From Archangiaceae bacterium (GTDB lineage Bacteria; Myxococcota; Myxococcia; Myxococcales; Myxococcaceae): a stretch of 64,000 nt of DNA. Below, piece by piece: positions 35,984-44,041 of this stretch; the first letter of the stretch is position 1, and every line of letters begins with the position of its first letter. The notes below the pieces were generated by a model. It was given only the letters and a program-made list of their open reading frames with translations. It was not told the origin of the DNA and searched no databases. The stretch is taken from assembly GCA_016714225.1 (NCBI GenBank), contig JADJNS010000018.1:248001-312000 (forward strand). The letters run 5' to 3'. Made by a program: the position numbers and the translations under genes.

Positions 35984-37216
35984 TCAGGCCGCGCGACTTG
36001 TGGCTGCCGTTGCCGTTGGTCTTGGTCGCCGAGGACAGCACCGGCGGCTCGTCTCGGCGCGACTGGTGAATGGTGTGGGGCCGCGCTTCTTGGCTTCCTC
36101 TTCCCAGACGCGCATCGACGAGACGAGCTCTTCGTAGGTGATGTCGTTGAGGAACTGGTACTTGCCGATGTCGACCATCATCGGCGCGCGCTGGTAGCCG
36201 TCGCGGTGCGCGGTGCGCTCCTCCAACCCTTCGAGGAAGAGGTCGGGAGTGGCCATCGGGTGGTAGAGCGGCAGGCCCAAGCGCGCCATGGTGTCGAGGG
36301 CGCGATCGCTCGTGGCCTTGGTGATCATGCCGCGCTGCTGCGAGAGCACCACCGAGAAGGCGCAGTCGATGGCCACCGCTTCACCGTGCAGCAGGCCGTC
36401 GACGTCTTTCATCTCGAGCACCGGGCTGAAGGTGTGGCCGAAGTCGGTGGCGCGCTCGAGGTTCTCTTCCCAAAGGTTGGGCTCGAGCTCTTCGAGCATG
36501 CCGCCGATGGCGCCGCGCAGAATCTCGCGGCCCTGGGTCTGGAAGCGGTCGTCGATGGCTGCTTTGCCTTCTTTTTCGAGCAGCTCGAACAGCTGGGCGT
36601 CGCGAATCAGCGCCAGCTTCATGATCTCGCCCACGCCGTTCAAGATGTGGCGCATCGGCAGGGTGGCGAGAAAACCGCGGTCGAGAATCGCGGCGAAGGG
36701 CGGCTCGAACGAGCCGATGCGGTTCTTGCCGTGGTCGAAGTTCACCGCGGTCTTGATGCCGATCGCCGCGTCGATGAGGCCCATCAGGGTGGTGGGCACG
36801 CGAATGCAGGGGACTCCGCGGCGGTAGCAGCTGGCCACGTAGCTGACCACGTCGGTGAGCACGCCGCCGCCGATGGCGATGATCGGCTCGGTGCGGCGGT
36901 TGAGGCGGAAGGCGTCGAGCTCGCGGGCCAGCGAGAAGAACAGCTCGAACGACTTGTTGGGCTCGGTCGCGGTGACGGGGAGGATTCGGGCTTCGACCCC
37001 GTGGTGCTCGAAGTACGCGCGCAGCTGCTCTTCGCGCGAGGCGTAGACGACCTCGTCGACCACCACGAAGCGGCGCGAGGTGCCGCGGCCGCCGATGAGC
37101 AGGGTCGGGTTGTGTGGCGAGAGAACGTCGCTCGTCTCGCGCACGTCGTAGTTGACCGCGCGCGTGGCGCGGACTTCCCAGGTGCGGTTGTTTCCGTTGG
37201 CTCGTGACGTCAGCAA
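35984..37216 (-). CDS. Sugar phosphate cyclase of the DHQ-synthase superfamily (2-epi-5-epi-valiolone-synthase-like)
   Basis: 410 aa. NAD-binding IIAIGGGVLTDVVSYVAS near residue 120, then VPTTLMGLIDAAIGIKTAVN and GKNRIGSFEPP near 160-185. The metal ligands are in LNGVGEIMKLALI, DFGHTFSPVLE and HGEAVAID. The AVNFDHGKNRIGSFEPP stretch and MLEELEPNLWEE resemble EEVS-type cyclases, which use sedoheptulose 7-phosphate, more than AroB (which reads KTGVNHPLGKNMIG). Start TTG 37214-37216, preceded by GGGAGG six bases away. The last ~25 residues are Arg/Ala-rich and atypical; a frame error near the 3' end is possible. First gene of an operon with LuxS, oxidoreductase and phosphoesterase. Confidence 0.8.
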   Translation of the reverse strand: MLTSRANGNNRTWEVRATRAVNYDVRETSDVLSPHNPTLLIGGRGTSRRFVVVDEVVYASREEQLRAYFEHHGVEARILPVTATEPNKSFELFFSLARELDAFRLNRRTEPIIAIGGGVLTDVVSYVASCYRRGVPCIRVPTTLMGLIDAAIGIKTAVNFDHGKNRIGSFEPPFAAILDRGFLATLPMRHILNGVGEIMKLALIRDAQLFELLEKEGKAAIDDRFQTQGREILRGAIGGMLEELEPNLWEENLERATDFGHTFSPVLEMKDVDGLLHGEAVAIDCAFSVVLSQQRGMITKATSDRALDTMARLGLPLYHPMATPDLFLEGLEERTAHRDGYQRAPMMVDIGKYQFLNDITYEELVSSMRVWEEEAKKRGPTPFTSRAETSRRCCPRRPRPTATAATSRAA

Positions 37217-37221
37217 AGGCG

Positions 37222-37228
37222 CCCTCCC
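37222..37228 (-). promoter_or_regulatory. Shine-Dalgarno fixing a TTG start
   Basis: GGGAGGG on the minus strand, five to six bases before TTG 37214-37216. It selects that start over the TTG at 37253-37255. Confidence 0.6.
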
Positions 37229-37350
37229 ATAGCCTGCAAGCCGGTGGTCGAACAAGACGTTGCCCCAGCGAGCCGCGGGCCGGGGGGTAAGCCGGCAGGG
37301 ATGCTCGGGGGTGGGCCGGGCCGGTGCGCAAGGTTCTACGCAGTGGAGGT

Positions 37351-37488
<138 letters not shown>

Positions 37489-37528
37489 ACGTGGTTGGTT
37501 CGCGCTTCGCGCTTTCTCTGTTTGGTTT

Positions 37529-38062
37529 TTACGGCAGCAGCTTCTCGGTGAGGGCCGCGCCTTCTTTGGGCTCTTTGCCCTTCACTTCGACGTACTCGAC
37601 CTGCCAGCCCGTCTTCAGCTTGATGTACGCCGAGACCAGCTCGGCGTTGGGGGTCTTGGCGATCTCGGCGCGGGCCACCACCGTGCATTTGCCGTCGGCG
37701 GCCTTCTCGGTGGTGATGTTGATTTCGCGGGGCAGCGCTTTGAGCTGCACCTTGAGGTTCGCCTTGGCGCCGGCCTTTTTCAGCTGCTGGTCGGCCACGC
37801 CGTAGCCCACGTACTCGTAGAACTTCAGCGTGTGCATGCGCTTGCCGTCGCCGCCGTTCTCGAACTCGCGCCAGTAGGGGAAGAGGGGCTCGTCGCCGAC
37901 CGGCATGCAGCTGCTGTCGAGCCGCAGCCCGTAGTCGACCCGGTTCTTGTCGTCGGACTTCGAGAAGAAGAAGACGGTCGCGACGTCGTTGCCCTTGAAG
38001 GTCACGTCGTCGGCGTACGCGGTCGATGCGGCGAGAATCAGCACTGCCGTCGCGGCTCTCAC
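37529..38062 (-). CDS. DUF4833 family exported protein
   Basis: 177 aa from GTG 38060-38062, giving signal peptide VRAATAVLILAASTAYADD. The mature part has the DUF4833 pattern VFFFSKSDDKNRVDYGLRLDSSC, PYWREFENGG and YVGYGVADQQLK. Periplasmic or secreted, function unknown. An upstream GTG (38117-38119) overlapping the flippase stop would give a 196-aa form with a longer n-region; the overlap suggests co-transcription with the flippase-like gene. Confidence 0.75.
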   Translation of the reverse strand: MRAATAVLILAASTAYADDVTFKGNDVATVFFFSKSDDKNRVDYGLRLDSSCMPVGDEPLFPYWREFENGGDGKRMHTLKFYEYVGYGVADQQLKKAGAKANLKVQLKALPREINITTEKAADGKCTVVARAEIAKTPNAELVSAYIKLKTGWQVEYVEVKGKEPKEGAALTEKLLP

Positions 38063-38111
38063 TGGCACAGTTGGTAGCACGCTGAGATTCGAGACGACAA
38101 GGCGCGGGCCG

Positions 38112-39077
38112 TCATTCACCCGCTGGGGCGGGCACCGTGCGCGCCGCCAGCAGCGGTGAGAAGAAGCCGATACCCACCCACAGAATCTGCGCCACGTGCA
38201 CCAGCAACGCCATGGCGATGCCTTCGCTGCTGGTGAGCTGCAGCCCCTCGGCGGCCATCGCGTAGCCGGCCTCGGTCACCCCCACCTGCGAGGGAATCAC
38301 GTCGCCGATCATGCTCGCCACCAGGTTGATGCCGTCGGCCCCCAGCGCGGTGAAGAGCGTCGCCGGGGCCCCCACCGCCGCCAGCAGCGCCACCCGCTGG
38401 CCGATGCGAATCACGCGGGCCAGGCAGATCCAGAACATCGGGGCGCTCACGCTCTGCTCTTTGGCCAGCTCGTCGTCGACGCCCGCGCCCCAGCCTTCGC
38501 CGCGCCGGAACAGCTTGCCCAGCCGCTCGGCCATCTTGCCGTGACGGGTGGCCAGCAGAATGCCCGCGCCCAACAACAGGGTGAGCACGAAGTGCAGCGC
38601 GATGCCGGCGAACAGCAGCGACGGGCCCATCAGCAGGTAGACCGCGATGCCGCACGGCACCGAGATGAACGTGTTGCCCAGCAGGCTGAGCGCCTGCGCG
38701 CGCAGGCCCGCAGCCGCGGCGGTGGGCACGCCGACGTAGCGCGCGAACATGGTGGCCCGCGACGCTTCGCCGGCCGCGCGGCCGAAGGGCAGAATGCTGA
38801 TCAACGAATAGGTGAAGAGCGAGACGCGAATCAGCTCGCGCAGCGGAATCTGGCGCCGCTTCTCGCCGTACAGCAGCACCACCGCCCAGCTCTCGGCCGA
38901 CGAGAGCAGAAACTCGAGCAGGAAGACGACCGAGAAGAAGACCGGAGCCTTGGTCACCGCCGCCCAGACCAGCGCCGGGCCCGACTGGCGCACCAGCAGC
39001 GCGACGACTCCCATGCCGAGCAGCACTGCGAGCACGCGGCCGACGGGAGATTGAGCGAGCGCGGTGAGCTTCTTCAA
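38112..39077 (-). CDS. Lysylphosphatidylglycerol-synthase-TM / flippase-like integral membrane protein
   Basis: 321 aa with about eight hydrophobic segments. Shows the UPF0104/LPG_synthase_TM features: SLFTYSLISILPFGRAAGEASRATMFARYVG near residue 90-120 (the PGRxGE-like loop) and GDVIPSQVGVTEAGYAMAAEG near 265 (the P.pxGxGxxE loop). Members move lipids or lipid-linked sugars or sit beside glycosyltransferases; no catalytic soluble domain is attached. Start TTG 39075-39077 is tentative because no ATG or clear Shine-Dalgarno fits. Neighbours are DUF4833 downstream and GH31 upstream. Confidence 0.75.
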   Translation of the reverse strand: MKKLTALAQSPVGRVLAVLLGMGVVALLVRQSGPALVWAAVTKAPVFFSVVFLLEFLLSSAESWAVVLLYGEKRRQIPLRELIRVSLFTYSLISILPFGRAAGEASRATMFARYVGVPTAAAAGLRAQALSLLGNTFISVPCGIAVYLLMGPSLLFAGIALHFVLTLLLGAGILLATRHGKMAERLGKLFRRGEGWGAGVDDELAKEQSVSAPMFWICLARVIRIGQRVALLAAVGAPATLFTALGADGINLVASMIGDVIPSQVGVTEAGYAMAAEGLQLTSSEGIAMALLVHVAQILWVGIGFFSPLLAARTVPAPAGE

Positions 39078-39129
39078 GGGCGGCCGGGCACCATAGTCGC
39101 GCCGGGTGTGTGGGGAAACCGTTTCGCCT

Positions 39130-41319
39130 TCAGAAGCGCTTCACGTCGTAGGTGCGCGGCGGGCCACCATCGACGGTCAGGGTGCCGTCGGCGGCGAGCG
39201 AGTAGGTGGTGCCGTCGCGCTCGACGAACCCGCCCGCGGCGCCCGGCACCACCCAGACCTCGCGCCGCGCGGGCAGCGGCCCGAGCAGCGACTGCACGCC
39301 CTCGGGCAAGAGCGGTATCACCGCTCCCGCCCGCAAGAGCACCGGCGAGTCGGGGTCGCCGGGCAGGTCGGCCGGGCCGTCGACCACCCCGCCGTCGAGC
39401 CGCACCCAGCGGCCCTGCGGCACGTGCACCGTACGGGTGGGGCCCGCGGTCACCTGCGGCGCGACCAGCAGCGAGGGCCCGAGCAGGTACTCGTCGGCGA
39501 TGCTCCAGTCTTCGTTCGGAAACTCGAGCACCAGCGCGCGCATCAATGGCAGGCCGCGGGTCTCGGCCTCGACCGAGGCGCCGTCGAGGTAGGGGAACAG
39601 CCGCAGGTGCAGCGTGGCCCAGCGGCGGTACCAGTCGGTGGTCTCGGCGTCCTGGTCCCACCGCCAGTTCTGCCGGGCCGAGAGCCCGTGGTGGGTGCGC
39701 ATCACCGGAGACAGCGCGCCCAGCACCGTCCACCGGTAGAAGACCTCGCGCGTCGAGGGCACGGTGCCGGTGCTGTTGTAGCCGGCGATGTCGTGGCCGT
39801 AGGTCGAGACGCCGCCCAGGCCCAGGCCGAGGCCCATGGGAATGATGGTGGGCATGCCGTCGTCGGCCTGAAAGTCGGTGCGCTGGTCTCCGGCCCAGAC
39901 CACCGGAGTGACTTCGTTCGAGCCGAACCAGCCGCTGCGGGTGAAGAACACCTTGTCGTCGCCCAGCACCTCGGCGTTCAGCTTGTCCCACTCGAGGGGG
40001 TAGCGGTTGTGGGCCAGCAGCGGGTCTTCGCCGCTCGCCAGCACCGCGTCGGCGGGCAGCCACTCGCCGAAGTCCGCCATCCACCCCGTGTAGCCGTGCT
40101 CGAGCGCGCGGCGCAGGTACGACTTGAGCCACTCGCGGGTCGGCGCGCGCGAGAGGTCGGCGAGGCCGGTCGGCACGAAGGTGGTGCCGCTGACCAGGTA
40201 CGGAGCGCCGCCGTCTCTGCCCACGAAGTGGCCGCCGTCGAGGCCCTCGTTGAAGACCTTGGTGCCGGCGACCAGAAACGAGTTGAAGTAGGCGTGCCAC
40301 TGAAAGCCGAGGCCATCGAGCTCGGCCGCCAGCCCGCCCGCGTCGGGGTAGAGCGCCTCGTCGGTGTCCCACTCTTCTTTCAGGCGGTACACGTCGCCGT
40401 TGTCGGTGCCGCCGCGAAAGTCTTCTGTCCACAGCACCGACGAGGGCACGCCGGCGTCGCGCAGCGCGAGCGCCACGCGCCGCACGTTGTCGGCGCCGAA
40501 GATGGCGTCGTTCCACGGGGCGAAGGCGACCGGGGGCGGCCGCTTGGGGCGGCCCAGCAGCCCGGCGGTGGCGCGCTCGAGCGCCTGGCGCGGCTCGGCG
40601 CCGGTGTAGAACCACAAGGTGACCGAGCCCGCCCACGCCTCGGCCCGAACCCGCTGCGGGTCTTTCGAGCACAGCTCGAAGACGCTGCGCCCGTCGAAGT
40701 CGAGCGCCGCGAGGTAGCCCCGGTTCGAGAGCCAGGTGGGCAGGCCGTAGCCGCTGGCGTGGCGGGCGCCGACCAGCGGCCAGAGCGGCGAGTCGTCGTC
40801 GCCGTCGGTGACCTTGCCGATGCCGGCCTCGCTGGTCCAGATGGGCACCGTGTGGCCGCGGTGGTTGAGCGCGTCGGCCTGGGCGCCGAAGCCGTCGAAC
40901 GCGTCGTCGGCGCGGCAGGCCCAGCTCAGCGAGACCCGGTTCGCCTGGGGGCTGGCCGCGGTGAGGGTGAGCGCGACCACGCCCTCGGCCGGCGACGCGA
41001 TGCGCACCGTGGCGACCTGCGTGCCGTCGGCGGCGTACAGCTCGACCGCGTCGGAGGTCAGCTTCGCGTCGAGCCCGTCGGCCCAGCGGGGGGCGCCCGG
41101 CTCCGAGATGCGAAAGGCGCCGTACTGCATCTCGAAGCGGGCGCGCGAGGCGCGGGTCGAGACGGTGGCCTGGTCGATCAGCGCTCCGCCGTCGGGGCCG
41201 TACAGCGCGAAGCCGCCGGTGCCCGCGGTGAGGCGAAAGTCACCGGCGACCAGCTTGGGTTCGCTGCAGGCGAGGCAACAGAGGAGACCGAGACAGGCGC
41301 ACACCGCGGCAACATGCAT
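39130..41319 (-). CDS. GH31 family glycosidase lipoprotein (sulfoquinovosidase-like)
   Basis: 729 aa. Lipoprotein signal MHVAAVCACLGLLCCLAC. An N-terminal beta-sandwich leads to the GH31 barrel. The predicted nucleophile Asp is in GYTGWMADFGEWLPAD and the acid/base Asp in VVWAGDQRTDFQADDG, followed by GLGLGGVSTYGHDIAGYN and SPVMRTHHG. The MADFGEW and WAGDQ contexts closely follow bacterial sulfoquinovosidase (YihQ) rather than alpha-xylosidase or maltase motifs. The Arg/Trp segment that binds the sulfonate (around VLWTEDFRGGTDNGDVYRL) is not clearly conserved, so another alpha-glycoside may be the substrate. Start ATG 41317-41319; a GTG at 41329-41331 is also possible. Outer-membrane lipoprotein location is unusual for this subfamily. 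Confidence 0.8.
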   Translation of the reverse strand: MHVAAVCACLGLLCCLACSEPKLVAGDFRLTAGTGGFALYGPDGGALIDQATVSTRASRARFEMQYGAFRISEPGAPRWADGLDAKLTSDAVELYAADGTQVATVRIASPAEGVVALTLTAASPQANRVSLSWACRADDAFDGFGAQADALNHRGHTVPIWTSEAGIGKVTDGDDDSPLWPLVGARHASGYGLPTWLSNRGYLAALDFDGRSVFELCSKDPQRVRAEAWAGSVTLWFYTGAEPRQALERATAGLLGRPKRPPPVAFAPWNDAIFGADNVRRVALALRDAGVPSSVLWTEDFRGGTDNGDVYRLKEEWDTDEALYPDAGGLAAELDGLGFQWHAYFNSFLVAGTKVFNEGLDGGHFVGRDGGAPYLVSGTTFVPTGLADLSRAPTREWLKSYLRRALEHGYTGWMADFGEWLPADAVLASGEDPLLAHNRYPLEWDKLNAEVLGDDKVFFTRSGWFGSNEVTPVVWAGDQRTDFQADDGMPTIIPMGLGLGLGGVSTYGHDIAGYNSTGTVPSTREVFYRWTVLGALSPVMRTHHGLSARQNWRWDQDAETTDWYRRWATLHLRLFPYLDGASVEAETRGLPLMRALVLEFPNEDWSIADEYLLGPSLLVAPQVTAGPTRTVHVPQGRWVRLDGGVVDGPADLPGDPDSPVLLRAGAVIPLLPEGVQSLLGPLPARREVWVVPGAAGGFVERDGTTYSLAADGTLTVDGGPPRTYDVKRF

Positions 41320-41499
41320 CGCGGTCGCCACCGTGTCACCGCTCGCTCCGGCCGCCGCGGTCGCGAAGGTGACGGCGGGGCGCCGCGGTTCAAGACGAGC
41401 GCGACGGGAAACCAGGGCCGCTGGCGGCGCCGGGCGGTGGGCCCCCGCTTCGAGAGAGGCGGGCGAGGCTCATGCGCGAGCGCGCGAAACATTCGCCGC

Positions 41500-42537
41500 T
41501 CATGGTGAGGAGATGGCCTGGCCGTCTTCGTAGGCGTTGTCGAGCCAGGTGAGCGGCGTCGCGCTGCCGGTGTTGGTGCGGGCGGTGAAGTCGATGGGCC
41601 CGTAGGCGGCGCGGCGATCCCACCGGTTGTGGGTCACCACCGCCGAGCCGAACCGGTCGTGAATGTAGACGGCGTACGAGCCGCCGCCGAACCAGTTGTG
41701 GTCGAGCACCAGGTCGGCGAGCACGCCGCCGGTGGTGTCGACGCCCTCGAAGGCGTCGTTGCCGGGCCCCGAGCCGGTGCCGGCGGCGGGCACGCCGATC
41801 GCCAGGTCGTTGCAGTAGAGCGTGATGCTGCCGGGCCCGCGCGGCTGGTACGAGAACACGCCGCTGCCCTCTGACCCCGCGGGGTGGTGCACGTAGTTGT
41901 GCTCGAGCACCACGTCGGCGCTGGGGAAGACGCCGGTCTGCATGTTGTGGATGTTGGTGCGCCGCACCGTGAAGTGCGCGCCCGCGATGGCGCGGCGCGA
42001 GTCGCCGCCGCTCGAGGGGCCGAGCTCGCAGTCTTCGATCACGGTGCCGTGGGTGCTCTCGTCGACCTCGATGGCGTACAGGCCGCCGCCGCCCTGAATG
42101 CGGCTCTGGCGAATGGTGACGTTGCTCGCGGTCACCCGAATGCTGCCGCGCAGGTCGAGCCTCTCGAGCACCTGGCCTGGCGTGCTCGCGACCAGGTCGC
42201 CGGTGTGCAGAGTGAGGCTCACCCCCGCCGGCACGCCGGTGTTCGCCGCGGTCGGCCGCACGCAGCCCGCGTCGGGCGCGCCTGCGTCGAGACCCGCATC
42301 GACTGCGGCGGCTCCTCCGGCCGTGGCTCCTCCGGCCGAGCCGCCCGCGGTCGCCGAGCCGCCCGCGGTCGCCGAGCCACCCGCGGTCGCTGCGCCACCC
42401 GCGGTCGCTGCGCCACCTCCGCCTGCACCGCCCGAGGCGGAGCCTCCCGCCTGGCCGCCGTCGATGGAGGCAGGCGGCGGCTCGCAGCTCGAGGCGGCGA
42501 GCAGCAGCAGCGCGACGGCACGGTGGAGTCGAGTCAT
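41500..42537 (-). CDS. Right-handed beta-helix lipoprotein with SAGG/TAGG linker (paralogue A)
   Basis: 345 aa. Lipobox LLLAASSCE near residue 17, then a long Gly/Ala/Thr linker (TAGGSATAGGSATAGGSAGG) and an Asp/Ala segment DAGLDAGAPDAGC. The C-terminal ~230 residues are a parallel beta-helix: RVTASNVTIRQSRIQG, GTVIEDCELGPSS, HFTVRRTNIHNMQTG, DLVLDHNWFGGGSYAVYIHD. This is the fold of pectate lyases and surface adhesins; no lyase catalytic triad is clear. Start ATG 42535-42537. It lies 13 bases after the DUF1552 stop, so probably in the same transcript. A related protein lies at 45968-46936. Confidence 0.75.
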   Translation of the reverse strand: MTRLHRAVALLLLAASSCEPPPASIDGGQAGGSASGGAGGGGAATAGGAATAGGSATAGGSATAGGSAGGATAGGAAAVDAGLDAGAPDAGCVRPTAANTGVPAGVSLTLHTGDLVASTPGQVLERLDLRGSIRVTASNVTIRQSRIQGGGGLYAIEVDESTHGTVIEDCELGPSSGGDSRRAIAGAHFTVRRTNIHNMQTGVFPSADVVLEHNYVHHPAGSEGSGVFSYQPRGPGSITLYCNDLAIGVPAAGTGSGPGNDAFEGVDTTGGVLADLVLDHNWFGGGSYAVYIHDRFGSAVVTHNRWDRRAAYGPIDFTARTNTGSATPLTWLDNAYEDGQAISSP

Positions 42538-42550
42538 CGGCTCTTGGCCC

Positions 42551-44032
42551 TCAGCCCTTGAAGAAGAACGGCAGGGGCTCGTTGTGCTCGTTCTGGAACA
42601 CCGAGTAGACGGCGACGCCCTTGGCGGTGGGGCAGAACTCTCCGTAGCCGTGGCCATCGCCGAACTGCAGGTACTCGGCCTTGGGCACGCCCATGCCCTG
42701 CATGAAGGCCTGCAGCAGCTGCTTGTGAGGGCGGCCGACCCAGTAGCCGGTGCCGGCGTCGCGAAAGGGCCGCTGCCGGAAGTCCATGAAGTAGCCGGTG
42801 CGGAGCGCTCCGGCGAGCGAGCCGAGGGTGACGGTGGGGATGTTGAAGATGTTGTGGTCGGTGGTCCAGTCGCCCATCTCGTTGGTGTAGAGCATGCCCG
42901 AGCTGTCGAGCAGCGTGCCGCCGCCGTCGGGCGTCGAGTCGAGCAGCTTCGCCAGGCTCAAGAACTTCTTGAGCCCCCACTTCTGCGAGTCGGCCGCGCC
43001 CTGCGCTCCGCCCGGCGCGCCGTGGTGGGTGTCGACGCTGACGTTGTTGTCTCGGTTGCAGCGCGCGTTGCCGACGTAGACGACCCGGGTGAGGTCGCAC
43101 GCGAAGGCGAGCTGAATCATGGTGTTGATGTTGTCGAACATCACCGAGCTGCTCAGGGTGGGGCTGTTGCCCCACTCGGTGTCGGGCAGGTAGTAGGCGC
43201 TCTTGGTCGCCTGCAGCGGCAGGGCGGGCCGGGTGCACGACACGGTCATCTGGGCGGTGACCTTGCGCTGCAGGTCGAAGGTGGCGCTGATGAACTGGTC
43301 GAGCACCACCTTGTCTCGCGACGACAGCCGGGCGTTGCCCTGCAGGGCCTTCAAGTCGGCGTAGACCTTGTCGACGATCAGCGCGTCGTCGGACGCCATC
43401 GGCGAGCCGGTGCCACCGGTGAGCTGGCTGAAGAGCTGGTTGAACATCGGCACGTCGCCCAGCAGGCAGTCGGAGGCGACCTTGCCGTCGTAGGTGAACG
43501 AGCGGTCGTCGCGGCCGAGCGTGCCGGTGCCCACGCGCACCGCCTTGAAGGGCACGGCAGAGCCGGGGCCGTAGACGCCGGGCGACTTCTCCATCACCAC
43601 GTCGAGGGTGCGGCCGAAGGTGTTGCCGGTGTCGTAGGGCGACAGCGTGCCCGAGAGCACCGTCGAGTTGTGGCCGTAGAACCCGTCGGCGCCGACCATC
43701 GACAGGCCCTGAATGAGGTTCATCTTCGGGTAGAGCGGCGCGAAGTCGGTGTCGATCATTCGCGAGATGGGGCCCGAGAACGCCGACAGCGGCTTGGTGT
43801 TGGCGCTGTACACGCCCGCGACCGGGGTGAGGTCGTTCTGGTTGGGCGGGAAGATGAACTCCTGGTTGATGCCGTTGGTCGAGAGCCACACCACGAAGCG
43901 CCGCTTCGGAGCGCTGACCTGCGCCGCCGCGCTGGGCAGCATCAGCGAGCGCAGCGGAGGCAGGAGCAGCAGGGCGCCAGCGCCCTTCAGGAACTGACGG
44001 CGGCCGAGCCAGCGGTGGGTGAGGTCATTCAT
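42551..44032 (-). CDS. DUF1552 domain protein with Tat-like signal
   Basis: 493 aa. Twin-arginine signal LGRRQFLKGAGALLLLPPLRS. The body matches DUF1552: RFVVWLSTNGINQEFIFPP, IQGLSMVGADGFYGHNSTV, VSVDTHHGAPGG, MLYTNEMGDWTTDHNIFNIP and GTGYWVGRPHKQLLQ. In Myxococcota and Planctomycetota this family is encoded next to DUF1592 cytochrome-like proteins; both are exported and of unknown function, with resemblance to the DUF1501 sulfatase/phosphatase fold. Start ATG 44030-44032, nine bases from the DUF1592 stop. Confidence 0.85.
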   Translation of the reverse strand: MNDLTHRWLGRRQFLKGAGALLLLPPLRSLMLPSAAAQVSAPKRRFVVWLSTNGINQEFIFPPNQNDLTPVAGVYSANTKPLSAFSGPISRMIDTDFAPLYPKMNLIQGLSMVGADGFYGHNSTVLSGTLSPYDTGNTFGRTLDVVMEKSPGVYGPGSAVPFKAVRVGTGTLGRDDRSFTYDGKVASDCLLGDVPMFNQLFSQLTGGTGSPMASDDALIVDKVYADLKALQGNARLSSRDKVVLDQFISATFDLQRKVTAQMTVSCTRPALPLQATKSAYYLPDTEWGNSPTLSSSVMFDNINTMIQLAFACDLTRVVYVGNARCNRDNNVSVDTHHGAPGGAQGAADSQKWGLKKFLSLAKLLDSTPDGGGTLLDSSGMLYTNEMGDWTTDHNIFNIPTVTLGSLAGALRTGYFMDFRQRPFRDAGTGYWVGRPHKQLLQAFMQGMGVPKAEYLQFGDGHGYGEFCPTAKGVAVYSVFQNEHNEPLPFFFKG

Positions 44033-44041
44033 GGTGGGCCT

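Noticed and set aside
35984..37216. Housekeeping 3-dehydroquinate synthase AroB
   Set aside because: The AVNFDHGKNRIGSFEPP and MLEELEPNLWEE stretches fit EEVS-type cyclases better, and the neighbours are not shikimate genes. Not fully excluded.
37500..37511. Terminator-like CGCGCTTCGCGC downstream of DUF4833
   Set aside because: Stem too short and no T-run on the relevant strand.
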